A stretch of DNA of 64,000 nt. Origin: Tetracentron sinense. Lineage: Eukaryota > Streptophyta > Magnoliopsida > Trochodendrales > Trochodendraceae. Location: positions 6,734,639 through 6,798,638 of the forward strand of contig CM026562.1 of the NCBI GenBank assembly GCA_015143295.1. Direction: 5' to 3'. How positions within the stretch are numbered: the first letter of the stretch is position 1; the number at the start of each line of letters is the position of its first letter. Below the pieces are notes generated by a model. That model made no database searches. It had not been told where the DNA came from and was given only the letters and a program-made list of their open reading frames with translations. Both the position numbers and the translations under genes were made by a program. Below, one piece after another: positions 48,311-57,796 of this stretch.

Positions 48311-49053
48311 GTAAGTCCCGAATCTGCTCTTGCTAAATCCATATATTATCTAGAAGCAAAGATGCATTTCTTGAATATGGTATCCAGCAAAGATCACCAC
48401 ACAGAACTTTAACTGCATTCTTGCATTTTATTTGGACAAGGAAAAGTCACTTTAACTGTCTTAGGGAATTCCAATAGAATATTATTAATATCTCAACATG
48501 GTAAATTTTCAATTCTTAAAAGAGTATCATATTTCTTCTACATATTATGCACTTCCCGTTTTTCAATACTAACATTCATGTTTGGGTGGATTTTTGTTGG
48601 AAAGCCACCTAACATTTCTGTTAAAAACACAGTTCATGCCATCATTAATCTGCTATGGTTTCTTATTTCTCAGATACCACACTTATATTTCCATATTAAA
48701 GTGAAAAAAGATGGAAAGAGAAGATGTTGCAGAATACAAAGCAGGTTTTCTTGAAAAAAGGCACCACCACTACCATAAGAACAGTCTTTTATTGTGGAAT
48801 ACAAAGCAGGTTTTCATGGAAGAAGGCACCAGCACCACCATAAGAAAACTGTCTTTTACCCCACATGATATTTTTAATATGGCTTTTGGAAAATTTGTAT
48901 CCTAATTTCTTCATATATTGTGGCTCCATGTAAACTGTAATGACCTGAGTCCCCCTACGCTAACATCTCTAAACTTTCAGGCAACAATTCACCAAAATCT
49001 ACCCTTACATATCTGGCATTCATCTGACTCAAGAAGCAACACATCTTTTGCAG
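48311..49053 (+). other. SEC62 intron 4 (0.74 kb)
   Basis: GT-AG intron. Contains a 65-bp tandem duplication (48732-48860: GAATACAAAGCAGGTTTTC and GCACCACCAC repeated). No transposon recognised; the only one of the four introns of normal size. Confidence 0.85.
48732..48860. repeat. 65-bp tandem duplication in SEC62 intron 4
   Basis: Copies start at 48732 and 48797 with GAATACAAAGCAGGTTTTC. They differ at a few positions. Confidence 0.9.
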
Positions 49054-49312
49054 GTACCAGAAGCGGGTTTCAAACATAATTGATGATGTTCTGGAGTGGT
49101 CCCCAAGATTGGCTCTGTCAGGAATGATGGAGAAGCAGCAGACTCTGGTTAATACAACAGAGACCAACGGTGATTTCACAGATGGGAGTCAAGCAAGCAC
49201 AGAAGAGGTAACCGTGGATGGAGAGACTAGCTCATATCAACAGGAAGACGAAGAAGTTATTGGAAATGAAGAAGATCATCATAATCAACATCATGATCAT
49301 ATACAATTATAG
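49054..49312 (+). CDS. SEC62: SEC62 exon 5 with stop
   Basis: It completes codon 281 and encodes 85 further residues: YQKRVSNIIDDVLEWSPRLA, LSGMMEKQ, then a variable acidic tail ending HHDHIQL and TAG. Acceptor TTTTGCAG|G. The tail is rich in Glu, Asp, Gln and His; I cannot assign a motif in it with certainty. Confidence 0.93.
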
Positions 49313-49568
49313 ATCATGCAATGCTAAGTAGAACAACAGAGAATTTTTACAGTTTGTCTTCTTCTCTTCCCCTTCTATCTCCACAGTGTAGAACTGTATA
49401 ATCAAGCTATGGGCATTTGGGGTTTCAAAATTGTGATTTTTTTTTCGTAAAAAGGTAGTTGATCCCAATTTGTGTTCCCCTTTATCGGATTCGCAAAACT
49501 TCACAATCCAGTTAAATGATATTACTGAGTGGCATATGTTTTTATAATTCCTATTTGACTTGTTACGT
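49313..49568 (+). other. 3' UTR of SEC62 and short intergenic stretch
   Basis: The transcript end is expected here. A T-rich tract lies at 49437-49444. No perfect AATAAA was noted, which is common in plants. The next feature, a PPR relic on the other strand, begins at about 49569, so the two genes converge within about 250 bp. Confidence 0.55.
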
Positions 49569-50129
49569 TCAAATTACTACGTCGCCGAAGTGAGGATCCT
49601 CAAATTGATGAACCTGATTATTGATCTCTCCAGCATGGTTGCTCAAATCTAAATCTTGGCTCCATATCACTGAATAAGCAGAACCCATCTTCACATAAGT
49701 CTGAGTAACTGCAAGCTTGAAGAGTGGCCAGTGTTGTGATAGTGTCAGGCACAAAACTTGTTCTTTTTTATTTGAACCGTGAAGTGCATTCATGGCATTC
49801 CAAGAGATTGAATCATGGCCAACTATACCATTAAACATTCAACAAGCCTCGTCAATGCTTCAGCATTTGTCGTACATGATAATTGTGGTGTTACGCACAG
49901 TAGACTCAGCTTAATTTGAGTCCTGTTTTAATGGAGTAAGAATATAGGCTCTTCCCTTTTAACTATAGAAGCTTGATCAGCAGATAAACTAAGGAGGCAT
50001 CACAATCTTCTTCTGTCTCCATGCATCCAATTAGAACAGCATTAAAAGCAGCAGCTTTTTTATATGTGAGACCGCTAGAAACCAGTCTTGCAGACCCCAG
50101 TTTTCCGCATTAAAAATGGCATATGTATC
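49569..50129 (-). pseudogene. PPR pseudogene, 3' part
   Basis: From the target site leftward: KAAAFNAVLIGCMETEED (about 50020), MFNGIVGHDSISWNAMNALH (49838 down), and in shifted frame ALCLYDTITTLATLQACSYS and CEDGFCLFSDME (about 49760-49660). These are repeat helices of a PPR protein (organellar RNA binding). Several frame changes and stops show decay. The 5' part lies beyond the retrotransposon, at 60987-61561. Confidence 0.75.
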
Positions 50130-50855
50130 TGTGAGGGGAATTTACCGAAAGGACACGCGTCAGCAGCAGCTCCTCCCAAGTTCTGGTATACCGGTAGAAG
50201 GTTGGAGTGGAGGGTGTGATACCCTGACCTGTACTCCGATGATAAAGTCAGTTGGTGTAGAAGAAGATGAACAGTAAGAAAATGCAAAGAGTTTGAAGGT
50301 CTTAGCTCTCCAAAAAATCCCCCATTCCTACTGTTTTTCACAGGTTTTTATAGGCCACCCTTGCCATGGCCATGGGCACCCATTGATGTCCATGAATCCC
50401 TCAAATCTATGATGTGTACTTCAGTAATCATTTTAGATAGATCTCCCGGTCATTCGTACTGCACGCGTATCTGCACACAAAAGAGAGTAGGCAAAGAGTA
50501 GGAACTCGTCCGAGGTGACTGGCATTAAATGGCATTTAATGCTAAGGCAGTATTTCCCACCTACCATGGTAGAGGTAAGATCTGTCCCAGGCGACTGGGC
50601 AGTAACGCCGGATCTCATCACGTGTTGGGATACGGGATCATCGTCCATGGGACCACGGATCCGTCGTCAGAATGAGGACGAGATCGTCGTCCGTGAGACC
50701 ACGGGTCCGTGGTTAGAATGAGGACGGGATCGTCGTCCCTAAGACCACGGGTCCGTCGTCGAAGAGACGACGGAAATGAGCCCAAATGATAACATCACAC
50801 CGAGGACAAGCTCGTTATTACCATACTTAGGTTTTTACGAAATTTACCCATTACA
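50130..50855 (-). repeat. 3' LTR (726 bp)
   Basis: It matches 60249-60986 with about 13 substitutions by eye, 12 of them transitions, and one 12-bp length difference (a CATTTAATGCTG duplication in the other LTR). Internal words GGATCGTCGTCC, ACCACGGGTCCGT and GAGACGACGG are repeated near the U3 start. Confidence 0.95.
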
Positions 50856-50869
50856 AATTGCCCCTTTAT
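50856..50869 (-). promoter_or_regulatory. Polypurine tract
   Basis: In element direction ATAAAGGGGCAATT directly precedes the 3' LTR (TGTAATGGG). The AAAGGGG run is the RNase H-resistant primer for plus-strand synthesis. Confidence 0.8.
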
Positions 50870-51411
50870 GATACTTTGAACGTGGTTCAGAGTGTCATAA
50901 ATATAGCGAAACGACGGAGGAGAAGATACAGCTAACCTCAGAATGACGATAGGTCACATACTCTGTACGCGAAGACGTAGCGTCGTGCCAGCTGTATTGC
51001 GCGTGCCGAAACGTCATACCTCATAAATGCTTGGCAGGCTGTCATCATTAACTTTCAGACGATTCGTTTTTCCCGACGGTTATTTAACTCGGTCAATAGA
51101 CCATTCTGCCCTTCACGTTGTCCGCATGCGTGGACACGCGTTCGGTACAGATCGAGGTCATTATCGTCCTTAGAGTTAGGGACAGGTCTATAAGTACTGA
51201 AGGCCTGGTACTTCATCTTCCTCATTTGAATTCTTGCCTTCTGTTACTCTGCCGGAATTTCTTCTCACCGACGATCTGCTGTCCTGCTTTTCTTTCTTCT
51301 CCGGCTGTGCCTCTTGCTCTCTAAATACATTCTTCGGTAAGATCATTTTCTTTTCCTTTTGTTCTGTGGTCGTTTTCCCTATATTTTTTCCTTTTCTTCT
51401 TTTCTGCCACC
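50870..51411 (+). promoter_or_regulatory. Leader/promoter region of the aORF
   Basis: The 540 bp between the polypurine tract and the aORF start has no long frame. It contains GTCTATAAGTACTGAAGG (about 51186), a possible TATA region, and a CT-rich leader (51230-51400). If the aORF is transcribed as its own unit, the promoter should lie here or in the adjacent LTR. Confidence 0.45.
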
Positions 51412-52009
51412 ATGTCTGCCGAAGTAGTTAGGATAGACAGTGCCGATGAGGCCAGTTGTTCAGGCAGTGCCCCTCACGGTGTTATCACCGGTGTTCCCAC
51501 ATCCAAAACCAAACCAGTTGTCAGATACGCACTTGACCATTACAGAGCCCTCTTCCAAATTCCCCCTCATGTCCACATTCATTTCGGGGAAGAAGACGTT
51601 CTTCCTGATCATCATTCTTCCTGTACTATCGTCTACCTCGCTCAGTTCGAGGCTGGGCTTCGATTTCCCCTATCTCCCGTCACGGACTCCGTTTTGTCCG
51701 CCCTTCAAATTGCCCCGGGGCAAATGCACACGAAGTTCTACAAATACATGTCTCTGATGGACAAGTTCAACAGAGACGAGTATAATGTAGAAGCCAGGCA
51801 CGTCTTCCACTTCCGCTACGTCGTGAAGTGTCCCGGGGTTGTTGAGAAGGGAAAGAAGACGTACTTCACCTGGAGGCAAAAATCCAGAGTCCCCGATATC
51901 ATCTTACACCTCCCCGACGTGGAACGGGACTGGAAGGAGATGCCTTTCGTGGTCTCTGGAGCTTGGAGGGCGGAGACTGCCCGTCCTGTTCCCCATGAAT
52001 TTACCTCAA
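51412..52009 (+). CDS. aORF exon 1
   Basis: Starts MSAEVVRIDSADEASCSG in a good context (GCCACCATGTCT) and ends ARPVPHEFTS at donor CTCAA|GTCTG. It holds the domain resembling plant Transposase_28. Confidence 0.78.
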
Positions 52010-52094
52010 GTCTGTTATTTTTCAGTCGTTCTCCGTTGTCGGTTTTGACAACGTACTCCCATTACACGGCTAATAATGTTTCGCTTTTCTGCAG

Positions 52095-52944
52095 AGGCTT
52101 CTAAGACACATTTCTCCGACCTTTCCGCGGAAGAAGAGTACGCGTTTCGGAGGATTCGCAGCGATAAGGGCGACGCTTACGTCACCTGGAAGCCGTCCTC
52201 TGCTCGAGAGACAGAGTCCGCTGTAGGAGCGGGGACCTTACCTAAAAAGTCTCGTCGACAAGCTCGTCCACCGTCACAGAGACCGCTCGGACCGACAGCT
52301 GTCCCTGACGAGGAGATAGACGAAGACATGGCTGACCAACTTCCACCGCGATCTTCACAGGCTCCGGCCTTGACTCGTCCTCCCCGTCCTTCTCGTCCAT
52401 CCGCGGCGGATAAGAGGGCGGAGAAACGAGTGAGGGTGGAAGCTCTCAAAACGCTGAAAGCGAAGAAAGCTCGGCGAGAAGCGGAGCACGATCAACGGGT
52501 CCTAGAACGGGAGTCGGCCAGGATGTCATCTACCCAAGCCGCAACACTCGGCGAGGGGAGTAGTGCCCCTGTGGAGGAGCCTCCAATTGCCTGCATCGGC
52601 TCTCCCGTGGATGTCGTAGCCGCTCCGTCTACTGTGGCAGAGACGGCTGCCCCCGTGATTGTCCCGGCTTCTACTTCCTCTCCAGGCGCAAACGTGGCTT
52701 CTTCTTCTGCTCTCCGCCTTCTGCCCCTCCTCGAGGGAGGATCACCATGGGGGGCCCCGCTGAACTGTGAAATCCCGTCTTCCTCAGAGGGTATACTCGT
52801 CCTATCGTCGTCCATTCGGCAATGGAGCACGATTCCATTGCCACATCGATGATGCTGGCGATGAGGCTCCCAGCGGATATAGCCGTAACGAGGGACATGC
52901 ACTGGATGGGGATGTTCAGTGCCGCGAGTCGAGCTGTTGCCACG
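52095..52944 (+). pseudogene. aORF exon 2 (frameshifted)
   Basis: Begins after TTTTCTGCAG with KASKTHFSDLSAEEEYAFRR. A basic KAKKARREAEHDQR segment follows. The frame that continues to the donor (MEHDSIATSMMLAMRLPADI ... SRAVAT|GTACGG) is different from the entry frame, so an indel lies between about 52690 and 52822. Confidence 0.75.
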
Positions 52945-52993
52945 GTACGGTTTTTTTTTTTTTTTACCATCTTTCTTTCTCTTCTTTTTTTAG

Positions 52994-53764
52994 TTGGGCA
53001 ACATGCTCGCCGGGATGTACGAGGTTACAGCCGAAAACAGGCGTACCTCCAATGGGCTGAGGGACAAAGTCCTTGACTTGGAGAGGAGGGGGGCCGAGGA
53101 CGTGAAACGGCTCAACCACGAGCTGATGTCCGTCAAAGCTGACTTGCGGTCTGCTAAAGGCACGATTGCCACGGCCGTCAAACAACGAGACAAAGCTCGG
53201 GACGAGACCCGTAAGGCAATGGAAGGAGAGAAGGCGGCGGTGGAACAGGCCGAGAAATCCGTCCTTCGGATCAGCGAGATGGACGAGATCGTGAACACTC
53301 TCCGTCAACGGCTAGAGGCGACCGAAGCCGAGAAGGCAGCATTGGCCCAACAGCTTGAGGAGGCCACGGTCGTGAGGGACAAGGAAGTTGAAGCCGCCAA
53401 GGAGGCTTTAACGGAGTCTCTTCGTGCCCACTTCCAGACGGAGATGGAACGGCTGATCACCGAAGATCGGGTCGAGACGGAGAGAGAACTGATGAACGAG
53501 TTCCGAGAATCGGGACGACTGGTAGAGTCTCCCCAGCAGTCGAAGGACGAGGTCACTCGTTCTGAGGCCATGGGCATGGAGGTCCCGCTCGATGAAGAGC
53601 CCGAAGTACAAGGAGGGGGGCAACCCTCGTCATCTATCGGACCATCTCCCGTTCTCCCCGAGGTCCCAGCTGAAGCCGTTTCTGCCGAGCCCGCCATTGC
53701 TGCCGACAACGCTCCGGTCGTTCCTGACGACGCGGTCGTAATCGTTGACGTTGGCGAAGACTGA
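52994..53764 (+). CDS. aORF exon 3 (coiled coil)
   Basis: Acceptor TTTTTTTAG|T. Encodes 256 residues: GNMLAGMYEVTAENRRTSNG, a long Glu/Lys/Arg/Ala-rich coiled coil, and an acidic Pro-rich tail ending VVIVDVGED. Confidence 0.8.
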   Translation: MGNMLAGMYEVTAENRRTSNGLRDKVLDLERRGAEDVKRLNHELMSVKADLRSAKGTIATAVKQRDKARDETRKAMEGEKAAVEQAEKSVLRISEMDEIVNTLRQRLEATEAEKAALAQQLEEATVVRDKEVEAAKEALTESLRAHFQTEMERLITEDRVETERELMNEFRESGRLVESPQQSKDEVTRSEAMGMEVPLDEEPEVQGGGQPSSSIGPSPVLPEVPAEAVSAEPAIAADNAPVVPDDAVVIVDVGED

Positions 53765-54062
53765 TCCTTCCTTCTTCCTATCTCTTTCTTTTCAATTTTG
53801 TATCAGCTGTACTCATGTTTGTCCCTTGTCCGTAAAGATTTTATATATATATCTCCTTTTATGAACAGTGTATTGCAACCGATTGATTCGGAATGGTCAT
53901 CTCGTTCAAATAAGACAAATAGCACATAATTAACTCGTGGTTGGATATAAATCTCATAACGAATATAATTCACCATATCACTCTAATAACGGGTTGTCAA
54001 AGACATAGATTAACACTACGGACGTAATTTCACAAAAAGTCCATTTCATAAAGACGAACTTA
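53765..54062. other. Convergent spacer in Tat element
   Basis: AT-richer DNA between the aORF stop and the 138-bp repeats. Should contain the polyadenylation region of the antisense transcript. No gene. Confidence 0.5.
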
Positions 54063-54338
54063 TGGTAACTCGTGGTGGGACACCATGCTCAGAGGACATT
54101 CCATTAGTATAAGCCGCCAAGATGCTCAGATGGCAATTCCTTTGTATGAACCACCTGTGTCCCGTGGTGAGTACCCTGTTCGCGTGAAATGCACTCGCCG
54201 TGGTAACTCGTGGTGGGACACCATGCTCAGAGGACATTCCATTAGTATAAGCCGCCAAGATGCTCAGATGACAATTCCTTTGTATGAGCCACCTGTGTCC
54301 CGTGGTGAGTACCCTGTGCGAGTGAAATGCACCCGTCG
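54063..54338. repeat. Two 138-bp tandem repeats between integrase and antisense ORF
   Basis: Units 54063-54200 and 54201-54338 begin TGGTAACTCGTGGTGGGACA and end CGCCG or CGTCG. They differ at few positions. The unit length is a multiple of three, and on the + strand an open frame crosses both (54085-54381). It lies between the convergent ends of pol and the antisense ORF. Confidence 0.93.
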
Positions 54339-54430
54339 TGGTAATGCATCTAGACCATTTTACCAAGTAATGAATATGTAAATAAAACGATTGATCACAT
54401 GTTCGTCTCAAATGTTCATAACGCACAACT

Positions 54431-56323
54431 TTATTGAAAAAATTGTTTTAAATTCATCATGTTCCACGACTTTTGAATTACATTACCTTGTAGGTCTTTA
54501 AGGTAGTACACTCCGGGACTCCCGACACGGTCCACGATGTATGGCCCTTCCCAGTTGGGACCCAGTTTTCCGCTGTTGACTTCTCGTGTATTTTGGAAGA
54601 CTTTTCGAAGAACGAGATCTCCGACTTGAAGAGTCCTCTTCCGTACTTTCTTGTTGTATGCCTTTTGTAATTGTTGCTGATACCGTTTCATCTGAATGCT
54701 GGCATCTTCCCGCCTTTCTTCCAGCAAGTCTAAATGAATAGCCATTAATTCGACGTTTTTGTCTTCCTCCCCGTGCTTCTTTCGAGAACGTGTCGTTGGC
54801 AGGCAGACTTCGGTGGGAATAACAGCCTCCGCCCCGTATGCCAAAGAGAACGGGGTCTCGTTCGTAGGGCTCCGCGGTGTTGTCCTGTATCCCCACAACG
54901 CATTATGTAATTCGCTGGTCCACTTTCCCTTGGAATCTTCCAGTCTTCTCTTGAGGGCATTCAAAATGTTCTTGTTCGCTGCTTCGGCAAGGCCATTCCC
55001 CTGAGGATAATAAGGAGAAGAGAAGATGTGCTTGATTTTCAACTCTCGGCAAAAGTCGGCAGTGAGTTTTCCCGTGAACTGCTTCCCGTTATCAGAAATG
55101 ATGGATTGCGGAATGCCGAATCTACAGACAATATGTTCCCACAAAAACTTCTTCACTTCTTGTTCTCTAATACGCGCAAGTGGAACAACCTCGATCCACC
55201 GGGAGAAGTAATCCGTGGCCACCAGCAGAAAAATTAGATTACCGGGAGCCTTGGGAAAGGGTCCTACGATGTCAAGTCCCCAACGAGCGAAAGGCCAAGG
55301 TTGAGATACGACGTTGCGTTCCTGAGCGGGGGCATGAATTAACTTTGCATGACGCTGACACTGGCTGCATTTTTGTACGTACTTCTGTGCGTCGGCTTGC
55401 ATGTATGGCCAAAAATATCCTTGCCCCAGAGCACGATGAGCGATAGTCCGTCCTCCCGAATGGATGCCGCAAATCCCCTCGTGGAGCTCGGCCAAAATCC
55501 CCTCTACGTCTTCAGGATGCACGCATCTCAAAAGGGGTCCTCCAAAGGATTTACGGTACAGTTCCCCGTCCACAAGGGTATAACGGGGAGCTTTATATTG
55601 TATTCGTCTTGCTTCCTTTGTGTCAGAGGGGAGAATTCCATTCTTCAAATAAGTAACTATGCCCGTCATCCAGCTCGGCACTTGACTTACAGATAACACC
55701 GTGCGTTGCGTTTGCAGTTCAATAGAGGGGTATTCTTTATACTCCATGAGGATTGTCTTGGGCTCATCAGTTTGCATCATCGAGGCGAGATAGGCCAATG
55801 CATCAGCATGCCTGTTATCGTCCCTTCGGACATGTTTAATCTCGATGACATCAAAGGCCTTTCGTTGTTCTTGTAAAAGTGCAGCGTAGCGTCTCATCCG
55901 CTCATCTCGACATTCATAGGTACCGTTGACCTGGTTCACCACGAGCTGTGAATCACAGAACACTCGGAGTTTAGAAATTCCCAACTCTTGGGCACTCTGC
56001 AACCCAAGTATTAACGCTTCATATTCAGCTTCATTATTGGAGGCAGCATAACCAAGGCGCGTCAACTTCTGCACTTTAACATGATCTGGACTGACAAGAA
56101 CTGCACCGAGTCCTGAACCGCTGACATTAGACGACCCATCCACGTACAAGACCCAATCGCACCACGCCGTCAGTTTCGTTCCTTCTCCTGCCTCGTCTTC
56201 CACAACGGGATTCTCCTCCGCGTCGTCTAGGAGCTCATGACGATCGGGCTCTACCGAAGTTTCAGCCTCCTCCACGGGGAAATCGGCTAGGAAGCTTGCA
56301 ACAGCCTGCCCCTTCTCTGCGGT
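54431..56323 (-). pseudogene. Second RNase H and integrase of Tat element
   Basis: Open frame after the TGA to TAA at 54431. The archaeal-type RNase H shows LYVDGSSNVSGSGLGAVL, NNEAEYEALILGL and FCDSQLVVNQVNG (about 56150-55930), the domain that marks the Tat lineage. The integrase zinc-binding part has HEGICGIHSGG and KCSQCQRHAKL (HHCC type; about 55480-55330). The catalytic D,D,E residues lie in WGLDIVGPFPK, SIISDNGKQFTG and GNGLAEAANKNIL (about 55285-54995). A C-terminal GPYIVDRVGSPGVYYL segment follows. All key acidic residues are present, so this third looks undamaged apart from being cut off from its start. Confidence 0.93.
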
Positions 56324-57796
56324 TCAGGCCTGATATTGGATATCGAATTCGCTGAGCGCCACTGCCCACTTTGACATGCGTCCCGCGGTTTCAGGTCGCC
56401 CCAACACAGTTTTCAAAGGGTACGTGGTGATGACGACGATGGTATGTGCCTGAAAATAAGGACGTAACTTCTCAGCGGAAAAGACAAGAGCCAGGAATAC
56501 CTTTTCCATTCCGCTATAGTTGGATTCTGCCTTGTGGAATGTTTTGCTGACGAAATAAACAGGCTTCTCTACGCCGTTGTGATTTCTGAGCAGCACGGAA
56601 CCAATGGCTCGTTCCGAGACGGAGAGATAGAGGTACAACACTTCACCAGGTTCAGGCACAGAGAGGATCGGAGCGGAGCCTAGATACGTCTTCAAGGCGG
56701 CGAAAGAGTGGGAACACTCCTCTGTCCATCTGAAGACGGAATCCTTTCTCAACAACTCGAACAGAGGTCTACAACGGTCAGAAGATTTTGATATAAACCG
56801 GTTGAGAGCGGCAATGCGTCCTGTTAGTTTTTGAACTTCTTTCCTTGTCTTCGGCTCCGGCATATCTATCAGAGCACGGATTTGCGTGGGATTCGCCTCG
56901 ATGCCCCGTTGACTGAAGAGATAACCAAGGAATTTGCCCGAGGCGACGCCGAATGTGCATTTCTCAGGATTTAATTTCAGGTTGAAAGTGCGCAAAATAG
57001 AGAACGGCTCCGCCAAGTCGGCCACAAGAGAGACCCGAGTTCGGCTTTTCACGACGATATCGTCAATATACACCTCCACCGATTTACCGAGCAAGGGTCC
57101 AAACATCAGATTCATCAACCGTTGATAAGTGGCCCCGGCATTCTTCAGGCCAAAGGGCATGACCCGGTAACAGAACAGGCCACGCTCAGTTATGAAGGCC
57201 GTCTTCTCTTGATCGTCCTCCGCTAAGAGGATTTGATTGTAACCCGAATATCCGTCCATGAAGCTCAACATTTCGTGACCCGCGGTTGCCGTGATAAGTC
57301 TATCGATTCTAGGAACTGGGAAGAAGTCTTTCGGGCAAGCTTTATTAACATTAGTGAAATCAATACAGACTGTGACTTTCCCGTTCTTCTTCGGAACAGC
57401 TACTACATTGGCTATCCACTCCGGATATTGGACCTCACGAATGAACCCGTACCGAATTAACTTATCGATCTCTTCATTGACGGCTTCATGGTACGCCGGA
57501 GCAAGTCTTCGAGGCTTCTGTTTAACAGGATTGACTACGGGATCAACGTTGAGATGGTGACAGATGATTTCAGGACGGATACCCGTCATGTCCTCGTGGG
57601 ACTAAGCGAAAACATCAAGATTCTTCCTCAGAAAATTTATCAACTCCTGCTCTTCGTCCGTTGTCAAACAGGTTCCAATTTGTAGCGTCCTTGGCTCGTT
57701 CTCCGTCCCCAAGTTGACAAGTTTCGTGGGTTCAACAGAATGGTTCGTCAGCGATTCACCCGGGTTCTCCTCTTCCACGGACCTGACCTGTAATTG
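56324..57796 (-). pseudogene. Reverse transcriptase and first RNase H of Tat element
   Basis: Same frame as gag, with an in-frame TAG at 57602-57604 followed by open frame to TGA at 56324-56326. The reverse transcriptase shows VPKKNGKVTVCIDFTNVNKA, CYRVMPFGLKNAGATYQRLM, and the active-site YIDDIVVKS (about 57070). After it come FLGYLFSQRGIEANP and the RNase H-like domain (PILSVPEPGEVLYLYLSVSE, VYFVSKTFHKAESNY). The catalytic RT aspartates are present. The TGA falls in the linker to the second RNase H, one transition away from a sense codon. Confidence 0.92.

Larger units (their letters stand above)
20748..49312 (+). other. SEC62: SEC62 gene: ER protein translocation subunit, five coding exons
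   Basis: Sec62 is an ER membrane protein that, with Sec63 and the Sec61 channel, supports post-translational import; plant Sec62 has also been linked to ER-phagy. Exons 20748-20843, 26071-26385, 39163-39364, 48082-48310 and 49054-49312 join in frame to 366 residues, about the length of the Arabidopsis protein. All introns are GT-AG. Order: basic N-terminus (1-32), conserved cytosolic domain with DVFQLFAEKVRDHKDLVSRW (33-137), hydrophobic helices at about 161-179 and 186-205, the segment FPNILAEEATLKELFRFWPK, a third hydrophobic stretch at about 256-269 (LFYAIMAVLVILLL), and an acidic His/Asp/Glu-rich tail. No frameshift or stop was found. Introns 1-3 are unusually long and packed with transposons. 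Confidence 0.95.
51412..53764 (+). other. Antisense ORF (aORF) of Tat element, three exons
   Basis: On the strand opposite to gag-pol, exons 51412-52009, 52095-52944 and 52994-53764 join through GT-AG introns of 85 and 49 bp; the splice phases fit (phase 1, then 0). The product of about 740 residues has an N-terminal globular part (VVRYALDHYRALFQIPP, IVYLAQFEAGLRFPLSP), which resembles the putative gypsy-type transposon domain (Transposase_28) of plant elements. Then come a long Pro/Ser/Arg-rich linker and a C-terminal coiled coil (DKVLDLERRGAEDVKRLNHE onward, heptads to about 53520) with an acidic end. A frame change within exon 2 between about 52690 and 52822 breaks this copy. Role unknown; antisense ORFs at this position are known in Tat elements. 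Confidence 0.8.

Noticed and set aside
52177-53709. - strand open frames opposite the antisense ORF
   Set aside because: They are shadow frames of a GC-rich coding region; no domain and no start context.
51412-53764. Antisense ORF as an independent host gene
   Set aside because: It lies wholly between integrase and 3' LTR of a complete element, where Tat elements carry an antisense ORF, and it has no other genomic context.
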